Part shown: piece after piece, positions 1 to 5,378 of the stretch | Layout of the letters: the number at the start of each line of letters is the position of its first letter | How positions within the stretch are numbered: position 1 is the first letter of the stretch | Source of the DNA: Bacteroidales bacterium UBA6360 | GTDB taxonomy: Bacteria; Bacteroidota; Bacteroidia; Bacteroidales; UBA932 | Reading direction: 5' to 3' | NCBI GenBank assembly: GCA_002440085.1 | Contig: DJRM01000114.1 | Location: 1-5,378 of the forward strand | Length of the DNA: 5,378 bases | The notes under the pieces: generated by a model | What the model was told of the DNA's origin: nothing | What the model saw: only the letters and a program-made list of their open reading frames with translations | Database searches by the model: none | Position numbers and translations under genes: made by a program

Positions 1-6
1 TGTGAG

Positions 7-32
7 AAAAATTAAAACAGCTTCTAATGCTG
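7..32 (-). terminator. Weak Rho-independent terminator candidate after the operon
   Basis: Read on the minus strand, CAGC and GCTG (18-32) form a 4-bp stem with a 7-base loop, followed directly by the U-rich run TTTTAATTTTT (7-17). A second small hairpin, AGAC/GTCT (33-46), stands just before it. The stems are short, so the terminator would be weak. It lies about 124 nt after the acetyltransferase stop codon. Confidence 0.35.
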
Positions 33-36
33 AGAC

Positions 37-162
37 CGAGTAGTCTAATAAAAAGTGTGAGTTCAAGGCGCAGGGCGAAGGCCAAACTGCAGCAACCTCA
101 TGGTTGTGAGGATTTGGACAAACACTGCAACGCGGAAATCACCTTTTTTTGCAGACTACTCG
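37..162. repeat. 10-bp inverted repeat bounding the 3' intergenic segment
   Basis: CGAGTAGTCT (37-46) is perfectly repeated in inverse orientation as AGACTACTCG (153-162); the right copy covers the stop codon of the acetyltransferase gene. Between them are further pairings: CAACC-TCAT-GGTTG (93-106), and CTGCAA (125-130) with TTGCAG (149-154). I see no credible gene in 1-155. The dense pairing suggests a structured 3' element, possibly a repeated intergenic element of Bacteroidales. No transposase or target-site duplication is visible. Confidence 0.4.
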
Positions 163-1289
163 ATTTTCTTGGCATAGACTCTACGACGCTTATGCTGCTC
201 CCGGTCGAAATACTTCCACATCGCCTGAATCTTGTCGTTGGTCTCAAGCTCGGCCGTAGTCTCCGCATATTTGAAGCCCATGGCCTTGAGGCGAGGATAG
301 AGGTCAGTCACAAGCACGGCGTTGAGACCCTTTCCGCGATAGTCCTCGCGCACGCCGACCAGCAGCATGTCAATCGTGTCGCCCGGCTTCCAGAAGATTG
401 CCTTGAGAAGATGATACCACCCGAACGGGAACAATTCTCCGTTGCACTTCTGAAGCGCCTCCGAGATGTCCGGCATGGTCACTCCGGCAGCCACAAGCTC
501 GCCATTCTCGTTCTCGATGAAGCTGACCATCCGCGTGTCGAGCAGTCCGAGATAGAGCTTCGTGTAGGCGTCAATCTGCTTGTCCGAAAGCAGCGAGAAT
601 CCGTAGAGCTTATAATATGTCTCGTTGATGAGCTTGAAGAACTTGCGCCCGTAATTCTCCTTGTTAATCATCCGGCGCGTCACCTTGCGGACATTCAGTT
701 TGTTCTTGGCAATCACGATGTCAGCGTACTTGTAGTAGCGTTCAGGAAGCTCGTCAGGAATGGTAATCCTGTACTCCATCCAGTCCGTCTCCTTCGTGTA
801 GCCGAGTTTTTCCATAATTTCCGGATAATACGGATAGTTGTAAATTCCGGGCAGCGTTGCGAGGCGGTCAAATCCCTCCACGAGCATCCCCTCAGGGTCG
901 AAATCCGTAAATCCGAGCGGGCCTGCAATCTCAGTCATCCCACGTTCCTTGCCCCAGGCAGCGACCGCATCCAAAAGAGCCTTCGCGACCTCCTCGTCAT
1001 TGATGAAGTCAATCCATCCGTAACGCACCTGTTTCACTTTCCAGCTCTCGTTCGCGCGGGAGTTGATGATTCCCATAATCCTGCCGACAAGCTTCCCGTC
1101 CTTATAGGCGAGGAACATCTGCGCCTGACAGAAATCATAAGCGCCGTTCTTCTTCGGGTCAAAAGTGTTGTAGTCGTCAGAAATCAGGCTCGGCGCATAG
1201 TATTTGTCGCCCTTATATAGGTCATTTGCGAAATGAATGAAGTCCCTGAGTTCTTTCTTTGTCTGAACTTTACGAATTTCTACTGACAT
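156..1289 (-). CDS. GNAT-family N-acetyltransferase (YghO-like), 377 aa
   Basis: Predicted cytosolic acyl-CoA-dependent N-acetyltransferase; the substrate cannot be read from sequence. There is no signal peptide or membrane segment. The C-terminal half holds the clearest GNAT signature: a hydrophobic strand MLLVGV (about 308-313) followed by the acetyl-CoA pyrophosphate loop EDYRGKGLNA (315-324) and a helix, then the terminal strand region with FKYAETTAELETND (339-352) and a basic end. The N-terminal half (about 55-135) also resembles a GNAT half, with MFLAYKDGKLVGRIMGI followed by AGPLGFTDFDPEG, so a tandem GNAT fold is likely. Length and layout match the long YghO-like acetyltransferases common in Bacteroidota (from memory of the family). 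The ATG at 1289 follows an A/G-rich leader and is preceded by a 46-bp gap after the DUF5723 gene, so it is probably the last gene of that operon. The family call is fairly sure; the substrate is unknown. Confidence 0.85.
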   Translation of the reverse strand: MSVEIRKVQTKKELRDFIHFANDLYKGDKYYAPSLISDDYNTFDPKKNGAYDFCQAQMFLAYKDGKLVGRIMGIINSRANESWKVKQVRYGWIDFINDEEVAKALLDAVAAWGKERGMTEIAGPLGFTDFDPEGMLVEGFDRLATLPGIYNYPYYPEIMEKLGYTKETDWMEYRITIPDELPERYYKYADIVIAKNKLNVRKVTRRMINKENYGRKFFKLINETYYKLYGFSLLSDKQIDAYTKLYLGLLDTRMVSFIENENGELVAAGVTMPDISEALQKCNGELFPFGWYHLLKAIFWKPGDTIDMLLVGVREDYRGKGLNAVLVTDLYPRLKAMGFKYAETTAELETNDKIQAMWKYFDREQHKRRRVYAKKIE

Positions 1290-1315
1290 ATCTTCTTTAA
1301 TTTGTTGTTATCGCG

Positions 1316-1332
1316 CCCTCAAATACAGAGGG
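1316..1332 (-). other. Small hairpin between the DUF5723 and acetyltransferase genes
   Basis: CCCTC (1316-1320) pairs with GAGGG (1328-1332) around a 7-base loop in the 46-bp intergenic gap. On the minus strand no U-tract follows, so it is not a standard terminator. It could be a processing or stability element, or partial attenuation, in the operon transcript, or it could be chance. Confidence 0.35.
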
Positions 1333-1335
1333 ATC

Positions 1336-2766
1336 TTATTTGACAGCATACTTTCCGTGATATTTCCCGAACATTATGTTTATTCCGTAAGTCACGGTAG
1401 TATTCACGCTGTTGATCGGTATGAACTGCGGGCTCACGTTCGTCATCGGGAGGAATGAATCCGTGCCTACGAACATGTTGAACCCGGGGAGATGGAAGGT
1501 GAATGCGAATCCTGTCGAATGCCCGAATGTCGAATATGCGTAGTTCGTCGCCACGCTGAACCAGTTGGCCGGATTTACATTCAGAGATATACGCCCTTCT
1601 GTCCATGTATAAATTCCTGCAATCTTTGTCGTTGAGAGAAGTCCGACTGACATCCTGCGGTAGAACGGCATGCGATATTCCAATCCCACATATACAGTCG
1701 GGTCAAGCATGAGCGCCTTGTTTGTCCTGTCGTCCGCCACATTGAAATCCAAGCACTTGAGAAACTCGTCACCGATATTCTCGAAATCGGTTTCCTCACC
1801 GCTTCTGACAACGTAGGTGGTCTTCGGAGCGCCATCAGCACCCTTCGCCGCGGCTGCAGAAGAATAATTGTTCCATGATATGAACCCGAGATCCGTGACG
1901 GATGCCGATGCCGTGAAGTCCTCAAGGAAATCCACCGTCACACCGAGGTCTACGGCACCTCCGAAATTCTTGCATGTGGAGGCAATCGCCTCAGACTCTG
2001 TGCTGAATGTATTTCCGATGGACTCCCAGTCCACGTAGTTCTGCTCATTTACAGGCAAATACATTCCGAACGGCAGTGCGCCCTTTGCGGAGCCGTCCGT
2101 GACAGCATAGATACCATCGGCGCCGGTGATAAACTTGGTCCCCTTCAGGGAAGCCTCCACGTCAGCAAAACCCATCAGGAATTTCGCCCTCGCCCCGAAG
2201 CGGACATGTTTTCCAATCGGGAGAGAAAATCCGTAAGCCAATGAAATATGGGAATTTACCTTAACTCCCGTATCGCTCAGATCAAAGACATTCCCGTTCA
2301 CAGAACCCTCCTTTGCGAAGCGGAACAGGTCGTATGGGAGTGACGTCGCGACATCAGCCTTCACCGAAAGATCGACTGTATGGAACATCCTGCCCTTCTT
2401 TCCCCAGAAACCGAAAGCGAGAACCGAAAGATCCGTATTGGCGTTTATGTAATTGCGCGCATCAAACTTTTTCATTGCCGTGGCGACATCCACCTCAGAA
2501 TTGAGGAATGTGGTGAGACCGCTTCCGTCCTGCAACGGATAAAGCACAGACGACATCCCGAGGTTGGACTCCACGCCGAGATTGAGGTTTCCGAGCACAG
2601 GGAGGGCGACAAATCCGCGACTTGAGCCCATGGCAGGATTCATCTTGAACTTGAAGGCATACCCGTCCATAAAGTAGCCCGTTCTCATGTTCTGCGCAGA
2701 CAGAACAAAGGCAGATGACAGCAGGAGAGCGCCTGCCAACATATATTTCAGAAAAATCTTCTTCAT
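1336..2766 (-). CDS. DUF5723-type outer-membrane beta-barrel protein, 476 aa
   Basis: Likely an outer-membrane beta-barrel protein of unknown function. The N-terminus is a clear Sec signal peptide: basic MKKIFLK, a hydrophobic stretch to about residue 22, and probable cleavage in LSA-QN near residue 24. The mature start carries the pattern expected of the family: MNPAMGSSRGFVALPVLGN (42-60), then LNLGVESNLG. The rest is dominated by alternating polar/hydrophobic strands with aromatic girdle residues, for example VGLEYRMPFYRRMSVGLL (360-377) and SLNVNPANWFSVATNYAY (394-411), and the C-terminus is strand-rich. Residues 255-300 (ending VTDLGFISW) also look like this family. The gene lies 12 bp downstream of the lipoprotein gene, with AAAGGA just before its ATG, so the two are probably co-transcribed and possibly translationally coupled. 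The barrel call rests on pattern, not on a structure. No transport or secretion role can be assigned. Confidence 0.85.
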   Translation of the reverse strand: MKKIFLKYMLAGALLLSSAFVLSAQNMRTGYFMDGYAFKFKMNPAMGSSRGFVALPVLGNLNLGVESNLGMSSVLYPLQDGSGLTTFLNSEVDVATAMKKFDARNYINANTDLSVLAFGFWGKKGRMFHTVDLSVKADVATSLPYDLFRFAKEGSVNGNVFDLSDTGVKVNSHISLAYGFSLPIGKHVRFGARAKFLMGFADVEASLKGTKFITGADGIYAVTDGSAKGALPFGMYLPVNEQNYVDWESIGNTFSTESEAIASTCKNFGGAVDLGVTVDFLEDFTASASVTDLGFISWNNYSSAAAAKGADGAPKTTYVVRSGEETDFENIGDEFLKCLDFNVADDRTNKALMLDPTVYVGLEYRMPFYRRMSVGLLSTTKIAGIYTWTEGRISLNVNPANWFSVATNYAYSTFGHSTGFAFTFHLPGFNMFVGTDSFLPMTNVSPQFIPINSVNTTVTYGINIMFGKYHGKYAVK

Positions 2767-2768
2767 AG

Positions 2769-2774
2769 TCCTTT
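2769..2774 (-). promoter_or_regulatory. Possible ribosome binding site of the DUF5723 gene
   Basis: On the minus strand AAAGGA stands two bases before the ATG at 2766 and inside the 12-bp gap after the lipoprotein stop codon. The spacing is short for a strong site. It is nevertheless the best Shine-Dalgarno-like sequence in the operon and supports the chosen start. Confidence 0.4.
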
Positions 2775-2778
2775 CATT

Positions 2779-4533
2779 TTATTCGTTTTCATCAGAATTC
2801 TTGTTCCCGTCAATGAATATTCCGCTGTTCGTCCCGACAATAATGTTTGAGACCGAAAGCGACTGCGCCGCGTTGAGCGTCACGACGCTGTTTTCCGGTG
2901 AAGAAGCCACGATATGGAGCCTTAGGCTCTGAATCTTCGAAATGTGCGATCCATCGTCCGCAACGGCAACGAGCTTCAGGTTCCCGGATGACGGGGTTTC
3001 AATACTTCCGGCCGAAAGCACCAGAGCATTTATTCCGTTGCCGTTTTCGTCCTCGTACTTCAGCGAAACGCCCTGCACGGCATTGCCGTCGCCGTCAACG
3101 AGGTCAAATGTGAGGACTGCGTCAAGAGGAAGCGTGTTTGTGAATGTCGCCTTTATGAAAAGGTCGTCGAAGCTGATGTCATCCCCGAGGTCAAGGTTCA
3201 CGTCGATGTTCTCATCCCGTTTGAGAGTCAGTGCCCTGAACGAAAGGGGAGCTTCAATTCTGTAGGAAAGTCCGAGATGATACTCCTTGCCGACAGCCAC
3301 CGTCACGAACCCGTCCTCGCTGCCCGCGCTGCCGGTCACCCGGATTCCGGAAATCTGGAGCTTTTCGGGAACAGGGGAGACGAGACCGGCAAGTCCCGGA
3401 AGCTTAATTTTCCTGTCTGCCGCCGTTCCGTATTCGCCGGAGTCAGAAAGGCAGAAGTTCATGCCGGCAGTATTTGACGCAACTGAAAAACCGCTTTCTG
3501 GTCTCACGGCCACAGGGTCAGTGTAATTGCCACCCGAAAAGGCAGAGATATTTGCTGAAATTGCCGCAGTGAACGGGGTTTCGTTCTTTACGCTCACGAA
3601 AAGTCCGACGTCGGCAAGTTCGAAGTCAATGTCGTTCAACGCCTCCGGAACCTCACTGACCTGAATCGCCTGGTCTTCACCGACGATTGTCGGGGAAGCC
3701 TTCATCGTCACCGACGTTGCCTTCACTCCGGTAATCTTCACAATTGTTTCAAGAGGGAACTGAACTCCATCGGAAAGTGCAAATTTCATAAAGGCAATCT
3801 TTCCCTCGGCGGTCGCGTCACCTGCGATGTGCATAATGCCTTCGCTTATCCCGAAATTGCTCAGTTCCAGCTTGTTGATATGACAGCTGAGACTGAACAC
3901 GCCGTCAAAAGTCTGCGCTTCCTTAATCACAATCACATTTCTGTGTCCGGCACTCTTCGCAGCCGCGTCAATCTCCGCAAACGAAGGGAGAGTGCTCTCA
4001 TCGATATAGATGAACTCCGGCAGCGTGAACTTATATCCGGACTTTATGCTGATCCGCGTCCCTCCCACGGTCTCGACGGCAAGTGTAAGCAGCGCGTCGA
4101 GGTCAGCCTCGCGGATGGTCTCAACACTACCGTCAATTCCAGAGACCTGAAGGTTCAACGGAACGCTTACGGGATAGTCAACCTCCTGACCTATAGCAGA
4201 CTCCAGCGCGACGAACGTGTGGCTGTCATTCTTCGCATAGTCAGCGGCAGTAATCTGTCCGAAAGTGTATTTTTCGTTGATTCCTTCCGACGGCTCTATC
4301 ACAAGACAGAAACTCCCGTTGTCAAGTTTTTTCAGCACGCCGTCGGCCGCGGCATCATCAGGCAACAGTATGTCCCCGAGAGTGTATGAATAGCTGCTCT
4401 CGCCGGGAACAGGCATTTCAATCTGCCCCCCGACGTTCATCGTCGTGTCAATTGGTTTGGTGATGTCATATTCCTTGTTGACGCACGACGCAGCCACAAG
4501 TACACCAAACGCGAACAAAATGTTTTTTCTCAT
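2779..4533 (-). CDS. Exported lipoprotein of unknown function, 584 aa
   Basis: I do not recognise a named family. The N-terminus is a lipoprotein signal peptide: MRKN, a hydrophobic stretch FAFGVLVAAS, and lipid-attachment Cys17 in the lipobox AASC. The mature start CVNKEYD is charged soon after the Cys, which in Bacteroidota can favour surface display, but the match to described export signals is loose. The remainder is strand-rich, low in Cys (76, 217, 361) and has no catalytic motif I can see. Two segments resemble each other and loosely resemble LEA14/WHy-type beta-sandwiches: about 311-330 (core KNETPFTAAISANI) and 458-478 (core TNTLPLDAVLTFDL). Acidic loops DGDGN (480-484) and DENGNG (495-500) could bind a cation. 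It is the first gene of the minus-strand operon and directly precedes the DUF5723 barrel gene, suggesting a partner role at the outer membrane. The start at 4533 is the only one that gives a complete signal peptide. Confidence 0.8.
   Translation of the reverse strand: MRKNILFAFGVLVAASCVNKEYDITKPIDTTMNVGGQIEMPVPGESSYSYTLGDILLPDDAAADGVLKKLDNGSFCLVIEPSEGINEKYTFGQITAADYAKNDSHTFVALESAIGQEVDYPVSVPLNLQVSGIDGSVETIREADLDALLTLAVETVGGTRISIKSGYKFTLPEFIYIDESTLPSFAEIDAAAKSAGHRNVIVIKEAQTFDGVFSLSCHINKLELSNFGISEGIMHIAGDATAEGKIAFMKFALSDGVQFPLETIVKITGVKATSVTMKASPTIVGEDQAIQVSEVPEALNDIDFELADVGLFVSVKNETPFTAAISANISAFSGGNYTDPVAVRPESGFSVASNTAGMNFCLSDSGEYGTAADRKIKLPGLAGLVSPVPEKLQISGIRVTGSAGSEDGFVTVAVGKEYHLGLSYRIEAPLSFRALTLKRDENIDVNLDLGDDISFDDLFIKATFTNTLPLDAVLTFDLVDGDGNAVQGVSLKYEDENGNGINALVLSAGSIETPSSGNLKLVAVADDGSHISKIQSLRLHIVASSPENSVVTLNAAQSLSVSNIIVGTNSGIFIDGNKNSDENE
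3100..3162 (-). other. LEA/WHy-like motif, copy 2 (lipoprotein residues 458-478)
   Basis: This encodes a strand starting LFIKATF, followed by TNTLPLDAVLTFDL, and runs into the acidic loop DGDGN. It matches copy 1 over its core at the Asn, Pro and Ala positions and at alternating hydrophobic positions. The two copies are about 147 residues apart, which would suit two repeated beta-sandwich domains in the second half of the protein. The match was made by eye. Confidence 0.35.
3544..3603 (-). other. LEA/WHy-like motif, copy 1 (lipoprotein residues 311-330)
   Basis: This encodes LFVSVKNETPFTAAISANIS. The core KNETPFTAAISANI aligns without gaps to TNTLPLDAVLTFDL in the second copy, sharing N, P and A with conservative hydrophobic matches elsewhere. 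The pattern of a strand, then Asn-x-x-Pro-hydrophobic, then an alternating strand is that of LEA14/WHy-type domains. This was aligned by eye, so the domain assignment is tentative. Confidence 0.35.
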
Positions 4534-4565
4534 TTTTCGTTTTTTTAGGTATTCACAAATTGGTG

Positions 4566-4573
4566 CAAAGGTA
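4566..4573 (-). promoter_or_regulatory. Bacteroidota -7 promoter element for the lipoprotein operon
   Basis: On the minus strand this reads TACCTTTG, an exact match to TAnnTTTG, 32 bp before the lipoprotein ATG at 4533. It predicts a short A-rich leader without a Shine-Dalgarno sequence, which is normal in this phylum. There is no clear -33 TTTG. The place where a -33 box would sit coincides with the -7 element of mntP on the other strand. Confidence 0.55.
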
Positions 4574-4595
4574 AGTAAATAATGGAGAAAATTTG

Positions 4596-4603
4596 TATTT
4601 TTG
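4596..4603 (+). promoter_or_regulatory. Bacteroidota -7 promoter element for mntP
   Basis: TATTTTTG matches the Bacteroidota -7 consensus TAnnTTTG exactly. It lies 41 bp before the mntP ATG, predicting a leader of roughly 35 nt. No clean -33 TTTG is present 19-21 bp upstream, so the promoter would be weak or activator-dependent. The leader holds AAAGGA at 4624-4629, rather far (15 nt) from the start codon. Confidence 0.55.
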
Positions 4604-4644
4604 CGCCGCTTTTCGCCAACTATAAAGGATTTTAACGGAATATT

Positions 4645-5226
4645 ATGAACTTTCTTACTCTGTTGCTGCTTGCCGCAGGCGTTTCGATGGACGCGTTCGC
4701 CGTCTCGGTCTGCAAGGGAATGTCAATGAAGAAGACCGGACTTCCCCAAGCCCTCATCGTGGGACTGTGGTTCGGTGGTTTTCAAGCACTTATGCCTATA
4801 ATAGGTTATTTCCTCGGCATCCAGTTCATGGGGCTCATCAGTGCATGGGATCATTGGATTGCCTTCGGTCTGCTCGCCCTCATCGGCGCGAACATGATAC
4901 GCGAAGCCTTTGAAAAAGACAACAGTAAAGCAGAAAAGCCGGAAAAGAATGACCTTGCATTTAAATCCATGCTCATGGCGGCAATCGCGACAAGCATCGA
5001 CGCTCTCGCCGTCGGAGTCTCATTCGCTGCGATGAACGACGCGAACATCTGGATTTCCGCCGGAACGATAGGCATCGTGACGCTGATTTTCTCAGTAGTC
5101 GGAGTGAAGGCCGGGCATCTCGTCGGGAAAGGGCTGGCGTCAAAGGCTCAAATCGTCGGCGGCATTATATTAATAGGTATAGGAATCAAGATTATCGTCG
5201 ATCACATGGTTCTCGGACAATGCTGA
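4645..5226 (+). CDS. mntP: Manganese efflux pump MntP, 193 aa
   Basis: Inner-membrane exporter that removes excess Mn(II) from the cytoplasm (the MntP/YebN family, LysE superfamily). Six hydrophobic segments are visible at about residues 3-22, 35-58, 67-88, 106-129, 133-156 and 168-189, with a charged cytoplasmic-type loop (KDNSKAEKPEKND, 91-103) between the two halves. The internal duplication typical of the family is clear: GVSMDAFAVSVCKGM (12-26) and ATSIDALAVGVSFAA (115-129). Each copy carries a conserved Asp in a membrane segment, Asp16 and Asp119, at the positions known to matter for function in the E. coli protein. The length is close to the usual 185-195 residues and the protein looks complete. 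It is transcribed divergently from the lipoprotein operon. The 5' leader is too short for a yybP-ykoY manganese riboswitch and I see no such fold, so any Mn response would have to come from a DNA-binding regulator. Confidence 0.97.
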   Translation: MNFLTLLLLAAGVSMDAFAVSVCKGMSMKKTGLPQALIVGLWFGGFQALMPIIGYFLGIQFMGLISAWDHWIAFGLLALIGANMIREAFEKDNSKAEKPEKNDLAFKSMLMAAIATSIDALAVGVSFAAMNDANIWISAGTIGIVTLIFSVVGVKAGHLVGKGLASKAQIVGGIILIGIGIKIIVDHMVLGQC

Positions 5227-5378
5227 ATCCGAGCTTATAAACAACACCATACGGCCGAGCAGCCCCTCCCAACTTCCTGATAAAGTGCATAGATGAAAGG
5301 GGAGTGAACCTGCCGAGGTTCTACGACAACCCGCGAGGTCAGGCCACGGTACAGATTGTGCTGCTCTCGAAAAAGTAG
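5220..5378 (+). pseudogene. Unrecognised C-terminal-looking reading frame with an in-frame stop
   Basis: An ATG at 5220 overlaps the mntP stop codon by 7 bases and reads MLNPSL, then hits TAA at 5238-5240. The same frame is open again from 5241 to a TAG at the last base of the window, giving 45 residues with the core NLPRFYDNPRGQATVQIVLL followed by SKK and the stop. The codons from about 5262 onward have G/C-rich third positions like the neighbouring genes and the end looks like a natural C-terminus. No ATG follows the internal TAA; a GTG at 5304 has no room for a ribosome site. It could be a gene remnant, a gene broken by a point change or assembly error, or chance. I cannot name the family. 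Confidence 0.3.

Noticed and set aside
27..1220. A 397-codon open frame on the plus strand, longer than the gene opposite it.
   Set aside because: It is antisense to the well-supported acetyltransferase, its translation is rich in His, Arg, Val and Leu with no domain pattern, and it arises from codon bias of the real gene. It only looks longer because it runs on into the intergenic segment.
3829..4389. A 186-codon plus-strand frame inside the lipoprotein gene.
   Set aside because: It is antisense to a gene with a clear lipoprotein signal peptide, and its translation shows no domain or signal of its own.
4604..4644. A yybP-ykoY manganese riboswitch before mntP.
   Set aside because: The predicted leader is only about 35 nt, too short for the aptamer, and the paired stems of that riboswitch are not visible in the 111-bp intergenic region.
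4851..5075. A 74-codon minus-strand frame inside mntP.
   Set aside because: It is the antisense shadow of an unmistakable membrane transporter gene and has no credible start context.
1..5378. CRISPR array, tRNA or rRNA genes, transposase or phage genes.
   Set aside because: No regularly spaced direct repeats, cloverleaf, rRNA-like sequence or mobile-element protein could be seen on either strand.

Overview
The window suggests a member of the Bacteroidales (Bacteroidota) with a roughly balanced GC content. Three things point there: an outer-membrane protein of the DUF5723 type that is typical of this phylum, starts with A-rich leaders or only weak Shine-Dalgarno sequences, and two exact matches to the Bacteroidota promoter element TAnnTTTG. 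I cannot name the genus.

Layout. Three minus-strand genes occupy positions 4533 to 156 and look like one transcription unit. In order of transcription they are a 584-residue exported lipoprotein of unknown function, a 476-residue DUF5723 outer-membrane beta-barrel candidate (12 bp gap), and a 377-residue GNAT-type acetyltransferase (46 bp gap with a small hairpin). Positions 1-155, downstream of the acetyltransferase, hold no convincing gene. They do hold inverted repeats, including a 10-bp pair, and a weak hairpin plus U-tract that could end the minus-strand transcript. On the plus strand, 4645-5226 encodes the manganese efflux pump MntP. The divergent 111-bp region between it and the lipoprotein gene carries two overlapping promoter candidates. 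After mntP, the last 150 bases hold an unrecognised reading frame that looks like the C-terminus of a protein but has an in-frame stop near its only ATG.

How the genes fit together. The lipoprotein and the barrel are adjacent, tightly spaced and both addressed to the envelope, so a two-component outer-membrane assembly is plausible but unproven. The acetyltransferase may only share the transcript. MntP is a separate ion-homeostasis function, linked to the operon only by the shared divergent promoter region. The window is mostly ordinary Bacteroidales sequence. The parts most worth checking are the lipoprotein/DUF5723 pair, the repeat-like 3' intergenic segment and the terminal broken reading frame.
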